A stretch of 64,000 bases of DNA from Lycium barbarum (taxonomy: Eukaryota > Streptophyta > Magnoliopsida > Solanales > Solanaceae). Positions within the stretch are counted from its first letter, which is position 1. Every line of letters starts with the position of its first letter. Positions 1 through 11,550 of the stretch are shown here, piece by piece. The notes beneath the pieces were generated by a model, which saw nothing but the letters and a program-made list of their open reading frames with translations, did no database searches and was not told where the DNA came from. The position numbers and the translations under genes are program-made. The DNA is taken from NCBI RefSeq assembly GCF_019175385.1, contig NC_083345.1, positions 124,623,657-124,687,656 on the forward strand, read 5' to 3'.

Positions 1-462
1 TTTATGAAGGGTAGAATTAGAACATAAAGCAAAAAGGCTAAAATCAGTTAAGACACATTAAGAAATTGCTAAAAGTGAGACTTGTTATATTGGTACTTGT
101 CCGCCTCCTTTTTTTTTTTTAAATCATCGGTAATTTTCCATGACCTAATTTTTCAGGTAAAAAGTTACATTTTGACAGATATAATCAGATTTTTTATATA
201 TATAGTGGCGTTGTTTGTCCGGACTTTATTTATAATATAGGGTCGCCACCACATGGAACTATTGTAGCCGTTCAAATATTAGGTACCTTTGTAATATCAT
301 AAGATCACAAAGACGTGGAAAAGGAAGTAAACATAAAGTACATTCGATCATTAGTAAAACTTCGCTCTTATATAACAACATTTTATAAAGAGGGTTCTTT
401 TATAGGTGTCGACATGATCTTCTAGACGTGCACTTTAAATGCATTATTCATACATAAACTAT
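1..462. other. AT-rich non-coding DNA
   Basis: No open frame, RNA gene or recognisable transposon end is visible. The stretch is AT-rich with homopolymer runs and short TA runs. It is ordinary plant intergenic or intronic sequence as far as can be seen. Confidence 0.5.
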
Positions 463-725
463 GAGCCCGTTTGGATTGGCTTACAGCTTAAAGCTGTTTG
501 CAGCTTATAAGCTGAAAAAAATAAGTTGGGGTAGTCCAACTTATTTTTTTTGGCTTATAAGCTGTTTTCAGCTTATAAGCTGCTTTAGATAAACTAAGTC
601 AAATGGGTCCAATTATTTTTTTGAGCTTATTTTAAGCATAAAATGACTTTAAGCTGGCCAGCCAAACACTCAAAAAAGCTGAAAACAACTTATAAGCTAA
701 CTTATAAGCCAATCCAAACGGGCTC
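463..725. mobile_element. MITE with long terminal inverted repeats
   Basis: The left end reads GAGCCCGTTTGGATTGGCTTA and the right end is its exact reverse complement, TAAGCCAATCCAAACGGGCTC. The inside is also self-complementary (many CTTATAAGCTG/CAGCTTATAAG blocks), so the whole element could fold into one hairpin. The flanks share TAT on both sides, a possible 3-bp target duplication. It has no coding capacity. The superfamily (hAT-like or PIF/Harbinger-like) cannot be settled from the ends alone. Confidence 0.85.
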
Positions 726-1690
726 TATAAACTTAGCCACAATGATAACTTAGAAACACACACTTATGTATAGCAAAAGACTATGCAGACTATGCACATC
801 CAAAGGCACAAGATCTACGGTCACACTTATTGATTCAAGAATTTAGTAATTTTTGTTCATCTCCTGTATATTTATTAAGAAATATTTGGATCCAAATCCA
901 ATTATTATATATAATAACTTGAAGTTGCTGCAAGAACTCGTAAACTTCAAAATCTAAATTCGCCTCTATACATACCTTATTTATCTTTTTCGGAGATTTT
1001 AATGTGGTAACCATTTGGAAATTGTAAACCTGGGGTTCGTACCATATCTCCTCTGTTTCCCACCTGACAATTTTTTAACATCCAAATTTGTTCAGTTTTA
1101 TAGCTTTTTCACAAGCATAAATGTAAATCAAGTAATGTTCTTACAGTTATATAATTTGTAATACTTGAGTAAAATAAATTTCCTTAAATAATTAATTTAA
1201 ATAAATTTCCTTAAAGTATTATTATTGCGGTATCATGACTGAGATACTTATTGTAGAAATTTATTTAAAGTTTATTTATTGAAATACCATAAGTGAAATA
1301 TTATAAAGATACCACAACTGAAAACACATTATTTCTGCATGAACTTCAGGCAAAAAATATTGATTGACTGAACCTCGACTATATGTGTCTGAAGTTCAAG
1401 CATTCATTCAAAAATGTCTGAACTTCAGACATTTTCGTCTGAAATATTTTGCCAAGACTGACTTCATATGCCCCATGTCTGAAGTTGCTCTAAAGTGAGT
1501 AAATATATAAAAGGCAAAGTACATAAACAGACACTCAAACTTCGCTCCAACTATCAATTTGACACTTAAACTTACTCAATGACCATCTAGACACTTCAAC
1601 TTGACACAAATGCACTTCACCCCTCTTTTGAGACAATAATCATATAATGCCTCAAATATTTTCTTTCAAATTTTACTTCAATCTATTTGT
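726..1690. other. non-coding DNA, probable P450 intron
   Basis: No open reading frame of note. It lies just past the splice donor of the minus-strand P450 exon at 1700-1823, so part of it is probably the following intron. I looked for the last P450 exon on the minus strand and did not recognise one. A TTCAGAC/GTCTGAA-rich stretch runs from about 1340 to 1490. Confidence 0.4.
1411..1435. repeat. near-perfect 25-bp palindrome
   Basis: Two perfect 12-bp arms, AAAATGTCTGAA and TTCAGACATTTT, flank a single central C. Further GTCTGAAGTTC copies lie on both sides. This could be a hairpin or the core of an old foldback repeat. Confidence 0.7.
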
Positions 1691-1699
1691 AACACTTAC

Positions 1700-1823
1700 T
1701 TGTACTTGGTCACGAAGCAGTGCAGAAAAATAGCCATATGCACCTTAGCAAAGTCTGTTCCAATACATAATCTCATGCCACCTCCAAAAGCCATAAAATT
1801 TCGAGATGCTCCATTTAGCTTTA
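1700..1823 (-). pseudogene. cytochrome P450 haem-loop exon, split by a gypsy insertion
   Basis: On the minus strand this encodes the P450 cysteine loop FGGGMRLCIG, matching F-x-x-G-x-R-x-C-x-G; the Cys is the haem ligand. It continues through the following helix to a canonical donor, GTAAGTG (plus 1693-1699). The wording around the loop (NGASRNFMAFGGG before, TDFAKV after) fits plant P450s of the 85 clan, such as CYP87-like enzymes, which oxidise steroids or terpenoids at the ER. The exon is broken at 1823 by the element 1824-10420. Its first four bases (minus GGAA, 10426-10429) and a splice acceptor ending CTAACAG lie beyond the element. No other P450 exon was recognised, so the gene may be incomplete or have long introns. 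With 8.6 kb inside the haem exon the allele should be null. The family call is firm; the clan is an inference. Confidence 0.85.
1819..1823. repeat. left target-site duplication (CTTTA) of the gypsy element
   Basis: CTTTA lies directly before the left LTR end and again at 10421-10425 directly after the right LTR end. Five bp is the usual duplication size for LTR retrotransposons. The match fixes the element boundaries. Confidence 0.9.
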
Positions 1824-2445
1824 TGTCATGCCCCGAACCATGGCCTGGGCGAAACACGGCACTCGGTGCCTTACTGCATGTGACCGAGCGAACCACATGG
1901 CTTGCTGAATCATCATGAGGCATAAACTGAGCGGAATTTAACGTGAATGCATGATGAGCCATTATAAAATGCAATAAGTCATAATACTTAATCAAAATAC
2001 TTGTTTAAACATGAGTGCGGAAATAACATGAATGAGCCAAAAATGGCTATACGACTCTGAAAGTGTGACATGACATAACTGACTTGTCTAATCTATGAAA
2101 CCTCTAACATAAGCCTGAACATGGAAAACATACTCGCTGGGACAAGGCCCCAAGCATACCTTAGATGCATCGCTAATTATAAAATAAAGAGTTGACTAAA
2201 CCCCGAATGAGATGGGGCTCGCCAATAAGCTGATACGAATACTGTCCTACTGAGCAGATGTATCATCCCATAAATTAGTTCCTGCACCGTGAAATGCAGG
2301 ACCCCGGGCAATAAAAGGGGACGTCAGCACATTGAATGTACTGGTATGTAAAGCAACTGAAAGAAATAACATGGGACATGGAATAACATGATAAGAACTG
2401 AAACTGAAAACCTGGACATGAACATGAGCATGAGCATGAGCATGG

Positions 2446-2490
<45 letters not shown>

Positions 2491-3997
2491 GATAAGTAGG
2501 GAGAGTATTTCATAAATCGACCATGTGATGTCACCACGTGGATACTTAGAGTCGGGTACCTCGCCGGACTAGCAGAGCCCCTATACTTTGCCAGGGTATA
2601 AGGTGATAACGTGCCTGATGGATCCATTCGGTGTAAAATTAAGGAATTGTCCTAACTGAGCGGAGCAATCCTTGTCATACGGTGACTACGTAGTTTCAGG
2701 CTATCTGAGCCTTCTCAGTAATTCGTGCAACTCCCAAAAACATGAACATGATATTATTGGCTAAGAAGCCCATGATTTTCGTGAATTAACTTGTACTTGA
2801 CTTGTAATCATGATTTCACGAAATAACTTGTAAACATGATTTCATGAAATAGCTTATATTTAGCATGTATGTATCTTGTATCATGGCATGAAAGTAACTA
2901 TATAATATAGTTGCATGAAAACTTGTAGACACGTAGGATATTCATGAAATAATTATTCTTAGTTAAAAACATGCATGCAAGAACCCATGGAATACAAGAT
3001 ATGGGTTTTCATGGATTACGGACTGATTTTCAATAATCATATGCAGTTATTAAGAACACAATGATAGAATAATAGCAATTCATACATAATCTATTCGTGG
3101 ACATGGACCTAGGGTTGTCATGAACATGGTGTAGAAATCCTAGTTTTAGTAGAGAATCATAATTTATGGATTATGAGGCATGGGGAAGAACAATGATGTT
3201 CCCACACGTAGATAGTAACTCTACATACCTGGTAATGCTCCAAACTTGAATTAAGGATTTTAACTTTGAAGAAGATTTCCAAAACCTTGAGATGGGTTTT
3301 CTTGAAAACCCTAGTTTAGGAACAATGATTTCTTGCTTAGATTATTAAAGTATATGTTAGAATTGAGTTGGAAGGGTTTGGATTGACTTACCTTGATGTT
3401 TTGGATTGTTGCTAGGGCTTGGAATTGTGAATAATGAAATAAAAGAACTAAAGGTTTGAATTTATACAAAAGTGAGGCGGAAATTATATGGACATATTAT
3501 ACGGTCCGTATAAAGTTATACGGTCCGTATAATATGACCATATTTTATCATTGCTGAAACCAGAACGTCAATTTGAAATTTCATGAAGTACGGACTAGCT
3601 ATACGGTTCGTATAAAATTATATGGACCGTATAACAAGTTCGTATAACATGACCAGTGAACGGACTGCTCTGTAATCCTTCAGTAAAATTGCCATAACTT
3701 TTGTACAGATGTCCCCTTGACCCCCATAATATACTGTTGGAAAGTTATTTCAAAGGGATACAAATTTCAAGAAGGAAGTTTTCACAAATTCCTAACGCAA
3801 GTGCCCGAAAACAGGCCATAAGTACAAACTATGCTAGACTTAGACGAATTTAGAAGGCCTTAAGAACTTCACTTTTTGGTTTGACTTCAAAACGATTGTT
3901 TATCACCCGAGTTCATCCCAAATAGATTTGTATAGCTAAACTATCATCTTTATAGATTCATACATTCATACCTAATTCGAATTTATGGGATGTTATA
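1824..3997 (-). repeat. 3' LTR of the gypsy element
   Basis: This is a 2174-bp direct repeat of 7837-10420. It carries a long (TA)n tract near 2451-2483 and a GAGCAT/GAGCATG run just before it that are shorter or absent in the other LTR. A GC-palindromic stretch near 3500-3540 contains TTATACGGTCCGTATAA. Short minus-strand ORFs inside it are not conserved between the two LTRs and are not genes. Confidence 0.88.
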
Positions 3998-4000
3998 ATA

Positions 4001-4010
4001 TCTCCCCCTT
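4001..4010 (-). other. polypurine tract of the gypsy element
   Basis: The minus strand reads AAGGGGGAGA just upstream of the 3' LTR. A purine run here primes plus-strand DNA synthesis in LTR retrotransposons. It sets the element orientation together with the PBS at 7820-7831. Confidence 0.8.
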
Positions 4011-6327
4011 GGGATCATTCGTCCTTGAATGATAGGTCTTGATTAAGAATGGGACTGGACATGGCTTGAATACATGAACGTGAAGAAACATGACATGAAA
4101 CATAAAATCTAAACATGATTACGTGGGAACATGGTCATGGATCATGAGACCTGAATACGTGATTACATGGAAACATGTACATGGGGAACATGAAACTGTG
4201 TAGCGCCTACATGAATGAGAATCATAAAACATGTGTCCTCGATTTATGACTAGTGGTTAAGAATCGCTATTAACTCTGGAATCTATAGAATTTATGGCAG
4301 GACTTCCTTCATAATTTGGACCTTCACGACATTTCTCAAACGTCTGTCAGCTATTCACAACTCATACGGTATCTTAATACGTATGATGTGATATAATGTG
4401 ATTACTGCATCTTGAATATAGCTAACATAAATACTGAGGTGGCTTGAACATACGAATATTGGTTAAATGATTACATGATTACTATACATGGGGTTTGGAA
4501 TAAAATCTATAGGCACGAATGACATGAGTACTGAAAATGCACGAACATGACATGATTACCTGGGCGTAATACACATGACATGGGACATAAATGCATAAAA
4601 CTGTCTGGCATGAATACATGAGTGCTAAACTGTCATGAGATACGAATACGTGTAAACATGGATATCATAACATGAGATCTGATATCGAAAACATGATTGT
4701 TACAGCAGGGGATTTGTATGATGAACGGAGATGAGATCTGAACACTTAGAGGCTTGATCATAAATGTTCGTATATCACCATCACGATTGACACATAAGAT
4801 ATGAGTACGCCTTAGGCTTTGAATGTGGGCGCAACTCGGTGCGAATGAGATAGATTTGAGTCATATAATAGGAATATTGTCCTACCTACATATTCATAAA
4901 GGCTAGCATAGGCATGACATGAATACGTCAAATCTGAGTAGAATACTCCTAAGATAAGCCTCATAGGGTGAAGGAAAAGAACTCTTGTTTGATCTGAAAC
5001 ATAGATAGGAATATCTTGGCATACCTTGATTATTATCGTGAACGGATCATAAAGGTTTGAGAGCGAGGAATAATTCGTTCGAATCATAGGAAGCACTTTG
5101 TCTTAGAACATAAACGTGGCATGCGTACATCAAACGGAAGGACGTAACATGGAATATTCATTGTAACAGGATTAATATGGCATAAAGCATGAATACGTGA
5201 GTAGCAGGACATGGGTACATGAGAAACATGGCATTTACATGGGTACCTGCATACCATAGCGTATGGACTTGAGTTTATGAGCATTGAAGTATGACTAAGA
5301 CATAAGCGTGACTTGCATGGAGCACAATTTGTAGGCTTCACTCTTGAGTCAAAGACATAGGGCATGGATAAAATATTACCTTTAGGATTTAGATATACTA
5401 AAAGAATGGGACATGTTTCAACATAGCTTACTTTTATCACTGTGAGTAAACGCCCCCCCCCCCCCCCCCCCTCTTTTTTTAATAAATAAGGTTCATGAAA
5501 GAATGGATTATAGGCATGAATACTTCGTTCTTCAAGCATCGAAGACATGGGTAGATAGTCACCTTGAACATAATGAGGCCTAGATACTCAGCCAAATGAG
5601 AAAGGGATTATGTCATCATGATCGTAAAACATTAGCTAAAGGGATATAAGCATGTGTTACATAGAATAGTGGATAGGACATCCATCATGACTTACTCTCA
5701 TTATTGCCTACCAACATCATTTTATACTATTTCTTTAGGTGGGTACTCGAATAAGTCTACCGTGGACATGAGTACGTGAAAACATAGGTAGTATACCATT
5801 AGAGTCGAAATAAGTCATTCACCTAAGGCATTCCCCTCTTGTCCAAGGAATAGGTGTGCATTCCATAGGATTCTCAGACTTTAAACTATTATGTTACCTT
5901 CCCTTCGATCCTTATCAACGTCAACATCATAATAAGAAATCACTTAGAAGTTAGAACGAGATCATGGGTATAAAAGCAAGATAAATACGTGAGACATGAA
6001 TGCGGTCTTTAACCTTGGACACGAGTACAACCTGATGTGAGAAACATGTAAGAACATTCCCTTGCATATCTTACTATCGTATGGAGTCTTAATTCTTGTA
6101 TCTTAAATATGGAGTGTAAAACTTTAACAAGGGCATAAGATAGGTATGTTAGGCATGTGTAGAGTACGTTTGGGCATTGGTACTATATAGTGCATGAATT
6201 ATTCTTGAATTGAAACCGTTATACCCTTGAAACCCGCTATTCGATCTAGAAATTTATCTCATAACATAATTACCTAGTGCTTGATCTCAACAGCATGACA
6301 AAAATCACATTCTACGCACTTTATCTT

Positions 6328-6407
6328 GGCTACATAAAACTGTGATCCTCTGACATAATCTCTTTAAGGCTACATAAAACTGTGATCCTCTGACATAATC
6401 TCTTTAA
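6328..6407. repeat. 40-bp tandem duplication
   Basis: Two adjacent copies of a 40-bp block that begins GGCTACATAAAACTGTGATC. The copies appear identical. It lies in the non-coding interior of the gypsy element. Confidence 0.8.
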
Positions 6408-7003
6408 CACCTATCAACTTACGAAATACATAATCTATATCGGTACCTTATCGTATGATCTCCCCCTCAGTTCAAAAGCTGACGTTTTAAGCCTGAAGAT
6501 TCCTTAAGTCTAGTAATAAGTCGCTATCTAATCATTCTTTTGGTTCTGACTCTAAGACTATCGCCATGAGACTTACCTGTTTAATTTCCTTATTTAGCTT
6601 TTCTATTCCCATCGAAATAATCCTCTCAAGGCAACTTACTAACATCACGCCCTATAAAGCTGCCAAAACACTTACACAAGTTGGGACTATACTAAGAGAT
6701 TCAATATAATCTGATTATACCTTTTGGTCTATCATATCACTACTTACTTTTAGCCATATACACTATCATCCTAAAGTCTGTCCACCTCCTTGAAGGGAAA
6801 ATAACAAAAAGATAAGAAGAAGAAAAATATACTCTACTTTGAACTTTCAACTGCATAATAACCACATAGGACATAATAGATCTAGGGCATACTATTTCAT
6901 ATGTAACAAGGAGGGGAAATTATTGGCATACCTATGACACATGTGATGGCACCTCGGAGTCCTGGCGATCTACCATATCATGATAACGTGTTTGATCCCC
7001 ACT

Positions 7004-7505
7004 TTATCTTAATACTTCACCCCTATCTGTGCCTTGGTCTATTAGTGCCTGAGTACTATAGGCTGTGAAAGGTGTTGTTGAATTAGCTGCGCCTGGTCTG
7101 GGGGATCGAATTGCACCACCACCCTTGGTGTTACTACTATACTTGACTGAAGGGCATTCTCTTTGCATGTGGCCTTGGAGACCACAATTATAGCACACAC
7201 CTAAACCCATCCAACATACTCCTACGTGTCAGATAGTGACCCTGCCGGCTACACCCAAAATATCTATGCGTGCCATAGTGGCACACCTCTTGATGTCTCT
7301 TATTACACTTGCTGCAAATAGGATTATAAAAACCCCTCTTCCTTACATTGGTCTGAGCTGGGGCATTAGTGGTAATTGAAGCAGGTTCTGATGACCTACA
7401 TTCGCAGAACTGAATAATTAGAACTTTCGAATTTTGAGAGTCTGTCTCTGGGGTCGCATCAATGGTAGCCCTCGGGCTCGAAGTTTCCTTTCTCTTAGTG
7501 GACAT
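7004..7505 (-). pseudogene. broken gag nucleocapsid of the gypsy element
   Basis: Two overlapping minus-strand frames together cover a retroviral-type nucleocapsid. The upstream frame starts at the ATG at 7503-7505 (MSTKRKE) and carries CSKCNKRHQEVCHYGTH followed by a knuckle-like GCSRQGH. It then shifts frame and the downstream frame carries a clean CCHC knuckle, CYNCGLQGHMQREC. CCHC knuckles bind genomic RNA for packaging. The N-terminal gag domain that should lie upstream is missing, and the frame change means no full protein can be made. The position just inside the PBS end fits gag. Confidence 0.75.
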
Positions 7506-7819
7506 TTTCTGAAAGAGCACAATACGCACGAGTTAGAATAATTCCTAATGACTCAATCTGAAATTAATACATCGATAATGATTAGATTTACATCTTCCTC
7601 ATCCATTGAGACGAGGCGTATTGGGTAGAATGGGAAACAACACACGAGTCAAAGTGATTTCTGAGAACATAGCTCTATTGCTTGATCTAGAGTTGAAAGA
7701 AGTGAGACAATCTTAAATGTCTTGGTGGTCAATTGTTTATATATGTGGGCGCCACGCACATATAAAAGTGACCACACTGGAAACGGTTTCATAGACTCCC
7801 TACGACACTTGAACCTAGG

Positions 7820-7831
7820 GCTCTAATACCA
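7820..7831 (-). other. primer-binding site, initiator tRNA-Met type
   Basis: The minus strand reads TGGTATTAGAGC. This matches the common plant iMet PBS TGGTATCAGAGC with one C-to-T change. It starts five bases inside the 5' LTR end, at the usual place. Confidence 0.85.
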
Positions 7832-7836
7832 AGCTT

Positions 7837-10420
7837 TATCACGCCCCGAACCATGGCCTGGGCGAAACACGACACTCGATGCCTTACTGCATGTGACCGA
7901 GCGAACCACATGGCTTGCTGAATCATCATGAGGCATAAACTGAGCGGAATTTAACGTGAATGCATGATGAGCCATTATAAAATGCAATAAGTCATAATAC
8001 TTAATCAAAATACTTGTTTAAACATGAGTGCGGAAATAACATGAATGAGCCAAAAATGGCTATACGACTCTGAAAGTGTGACATGACATAACTGACTTGT
8101 CTAATCTATGAAACCTCTAACATAAGCCTGAACATGGAAAACATACTCGCTGGGACAAGGCCCCAAGCATACCTTAGATGCATCGCTAATTATAAAATAA
8201 AGAGTTGACTAAACCCCGAATGAGATGGGGCTCGCCAATAAGCTGATACGAATACTGTCCTACTGAGCAGATGTATCATCCCATAAATTAGTTCCTGCAC
8301 CGTGAAATGCAGGACCCCGGGCAATAAAAGGGGACGTCAGCACATTGAATGTACTGGTATGTAAAGCAACTGAAAGAAATAACATGGGACATGGAATAAC
8401 ATGATAAGAACTGAAACTGAAAACCTGGACATGAACATGAGCATGGGTACATACATATATAACAGAAGTAAAACATGATAAGTAGGGAGAGCATTTCATA
8501 AACCGACCATGTGATATCACCACGTGGATACTTAGAGTCTGGTACCTCGCCGGACTAGCAGGGCCCCCATACCTTGCCAGGGTATAAGGTGGTAACGTGC
8601 CTGATGGATCCATTCAGTGTAAAATTAGAGAATCGTCCTAACTGAGATGGGGCTCGCCAATAAGCTGATACGAATGCTGTCCTACTGAGCAGATGCGTCG
8701 TCCTGTAAATTAGTTCTTGCATCGTGAAATGCAAGCCCCCGGGCAATAAAAGGGGACGTCAGCACATTTAATGTACTGGTATGTAAAGCAACTGAATGAA
8801 ATAACATGGGACATGAAATAACATGATAAGAACTAAAACTGAAAACCTAGACATGAACATGAGCATGGGTACATACATATATAACAGAAGTAAAACATGA
8901 TAAGTAGGGAGAGCATTTCATAAACCGACCATGTGATATCACCACGTGGATACTTAGAGTCTGGTACCTCGCCGGACCAGCAGGGCCCCCATACCTTGCC
9001 AGGGTATAAGGTGGTAACGTGCCTGATGGATCCATTCAGTGTAAAATTAGAGAATCGTCCTAATTGGGTGGAGCAATTCTTGTCCTACGGTGGCTACGTA
9101 GTTTCAGGCTATCTGAGCCTTCTCGATAATTCGTGCAACTCCCAAAAACATGAACATGATATTATTGGCTAAGAAGCCCATGACTTTCGTGAATTAAATT
9201 GTACTTGACTTGTAATCATGATTCCACGAAATAACTTGTAAACATGGTTTTGTGAAATAGCTTGTATTTAGCATGTATGTATCTTGTATCATGGCATGAA
9301 AGTAATTATATAATATAGTTGCATGAAAACTTGTAAACATGTAGGATATTCATGAAATAATCATTCTTAGTTAAAATATGCATGCAAGAACCTATGGAAT
9401 ACAAGATATAAGTTTTCATGGATTACGGACTGATTCTCAATAATCATATGGAGTTATTAAGAACACAATGATAGACTAATAGCAATTCATACATAATCTA
9501 TTCATGGACATGGACCTAGGGTTGTCATGAACATGGTGTAGAAACCCTAGTTTTAGTAGAGAATCATAATTTATGGATTATGAGGCGTGTGGAAGAACAA
9601 TGATGTTCCCACACGTAGATAGTAACTCTACATACCTGGTAATGCTCCAAACTTGAATTAAAGATTTTAACTTTGAAGAAGATTTCTAAAATCTTGAATT
9701 CTTGAAACTTGAGATGAGTTTTCTTGAAAACCCTAGTTTAGGAAAAATGATTTCTTGCTTAGATTATTAGAGTATGATAGAATTGAGTTGGAAGGGTTTG
9801 GATTGACTTATCTTGATATTTTGGATTGTTGCTAAGGCTTGAAATTGTGAATAATGAAATAAAAGAACTGATGGCTTGAATTTATACAAAAGTGAGGCGG
9901 AAATTATATGGACATATTATACGGTCCGTATAAAGTTATACGGTCCGTATAATATGACCATATTTTATCATAGCTGAAAACAGAATGTCGATTTGAAGTT
10001 TCATGAAGTACGGACTAGTTATACGGTCCGTATAAAATTATATGGGTTGTATAACAAGTTCATATAACATGACCAGTGAACGGACTGCTCTGTAATCCTT
10101 CAGTAAAATGGTCATAACTTTTTGTACAGATGTCCACTTGACCCCCATAATATACCGTTGGAAAGATATTTCAAAGAGTTACAACTTTCAAGAAGGCAGT
10201 TTTCACAAATTCCTAACGCAATACCCTAAAACAGGCTATAAGTACAGACTGTCCCAGACTTAGACGAATTTAGGAGGCCTTAAGAACTTCACTTTTTGAT
10301 TTGACTTCAAAACGACTGTTTATCACCCGAGTTCATCCCAAATAGATTCGCATAGCTAAAATATCACCTTTATACTAGATTCATACATCCATACCTAATT
10401 CGGATTTACGGGATGCTACA
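7837..10420 (-). repeat. 5' LTR of the gypsy element
   Basis: This 2584-bp LTR is longer than its partner because it carries a 422-bp tandem duplication (8221-8642 and 8643-9064). The right end, GCTACA, is the element's 5' TGTAGC terminus on the minus strand. The other terminus has decayed from TG to TA. TTATACGGTCCGTATAA-type imperfect palindromes recur near 9915-10055. Confidence 0.88.
8221..9064. repeat. 422-bp tandem duplication inside the 5' LTR
   Basis: A block beginning TGAGATGGGGCTCGCCAATA occurs at 8221 and again at 8643. The two copies differ at scattered bases (for example the GTATCATCC block against GCGTCGTCC). The 3' LTR has a single copy, so the duplication arose after insertion or in only one LTR. 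Confidence 0.85.
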
Positions 10421-10429
10421 CTTTATTCC
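10421..10429 (-). pseudogene. right target duplication and first bases of the split P450 exon
   Basis: 10421-10425 repeats CTTTA from 1819-1823. The next four bases are the exon start (minus GGAA), preceded on the minus strand by an acceptor-like CTAACAG (plus 10430-10436). With one CTTTA copy discounted, the frame entering the haem loop is open. Confidence 0.75.
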
Positions 10430-10526
10430 CTGTTAGCAATTCTAACATTTCATTATATGATCTTGGGAAAAAATTCACTAAGAAGATATATATGGTACTA
10501 TCAATATCTTTTGTTGGAGCACCGAA

Positions 10527-10791
10527 CACCACTAGAAAAAGATGTTTTTTCCAGTGACATTCAGTGAAAAATTTGTGCTATAAGGCATAATTTTCCCACC
10601 TCATTCCCACCGAACCAGTTCACTAGGAAAACGCATGGTGAGAAACAGGTTTCCACCGAAACGCTGGGAAACTTCCTACTTTTTCTGTGTGAAACACTAC
10701 AATTTAATTTTTTTCCCACTGACATTCAGTGGGAAATAGTGAACATTTTTCATTGGGAAATCAGTGAAAAAATAGAGATTTTTTAGTAGTG
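10527..10791. mobile_element. small CACTA-type MITE
   Basis: The left end is CACCACTAGAAAAA and the right end is TTTTTTAGTAGTG, giving CACTA-like inverted termini. GAA flanks both sides (10524-10526 and 10792-10794), the 3-bp duplication typical of CACTA (En/Spm) elements. Subterminal words such as GTGACATTCAGTG recur inside. It is non-coding and sits in the presumed P450 intron. Confidence 0.75.
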
Positions 10792-11532
10792 GAAAGATAG
10801 AGCGAGGAGTTTATAGGGAGAGGAGCCAAACTTTATCGTAGATAAGAGTTGTATACAATTATTTTGAGTCTTATATCATATTTACGAAAACTTCTTCTCT
10901 CCAGTCTTGTTTTCTCATTAAGTGGCTGCTCCCCTGTCAGCGTGTTGGTGTCGTCCGTGAAGGTTTTAAGCCTCTTTCTTTGTTAACGAAAAAGATAGTA
11001 ATTCTAGGTGTTTTCTTGAACTAGTAAAGTACCCACTGATGTGCAGCACAAACGCGCTTAGTAGTGAACCATATTGACAGAGCTAAGAATTCCAACAAGG
11101 AAATTAAAAGGAAACATCAAAATGCCACATTTGGAATTCAACATGCGGTCTAACGCAAATTTGGAGTCACTTTTTCCACTTCAATAGAAACTTTTCTTGT
11201 GTTAGCGAAATTAAACAATTTATATATATATATATATATATACTAGCAAACTATGCCCGTGCGATGCACATGACCCAACATGATTAATTTGGTTACTCAA
11301 TTTAGTTTGACTTTATTGTTTGTATATTTTGCAAAGGATACCGCGATCCTCCTTAGTGAGTCTCCATATTTTTTTTCTTTTCGTCTTATTTTTCCCCTTA
11401 ATTTCTCAATTATTGTTAAAATTTGTCTTATTTTGGTTATGTCCGCCTCTTTTTATAATTAGTAAGTTGACAATTCAAATATTCTACCTGTCAAGTTTAT
11501 AATCACAAGATTCAAAGGATAATTTATTATAT
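10792..11532. other. non-coding DNA with a TA microsatellite
   Basis: No gene is recognised. A (TA)n run at 11220-11242 is followed by ACTAGCAAACTATGCCCGTG and CGATGCACATG, a phrase similar to one commonly seen at the edge of plant repeats. The upstream P450 exon expected on the minus strand (WRW region) was looked for and not found. Confidence 0.45.
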
Positions 11533-11550
11533 TATACATACTTTTAATTT
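11533..11550. repeat. left target duplication of the RTE LINE
   Basis: TATACATACTTTTAATTT occurs here and, without change, at 12016-12033 right after the LINE tail. An 18-bp duplication is typical of target-primed reverse transcription. Confidence 0.9.

Larger units (their letters stand above)
3998..7003 (-). other. non-coding interior of the gypsy element
   Basis: Three kilobases between the 3' LTR and the gag remnant contain no recognisable pol domain in any frame. The stretch is rich in ACATG, GAATACGTG and CATGA words, as if grown by repeated short duplications. It includes a run of about 20 C at 5453-5472 and a perfect 40-bp tandem duplication at 6328-6407. The short minus-strand ORFs here look like chance frames. 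Confidence 0.7.
1824..10420 (-). mobile_element. non-autonomous Ty3-gypsy LTR retrotransposon
   Basis: This is an 8.6-kb element on the minus strand with two LTRs (7837-10420 at its 5' end, 1824-3997 at its 3' end) and a 5-bp CTTTA target duplication. Orientation comes from the iMet-type PBS next to the right LTR and the PPT (minus AAGGGGGAGA) next to the left LTR. The only coding trace is a broken nucleocapsid part of gag (7004-7505). No protease, RT, RNase H or integrase is recognisable in the 3.8-kb interior, so it must have been mobilised in trans. The gag zinc-knuckle pattern resembles Del/Tekay-type chromoviruses, which is an inference. The LTRs differ at many bases and have indels, so it is much older than the insertion at 30539-62981. 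Confidence 0.9.

Noticed and set aside
2247..2627. Minus-strand ORFs starting MDPSGTL in the gypsy LTRs
   Set aside because: Interrupted or changed in each LTR copy and running into the TA microsatellite. No domain.
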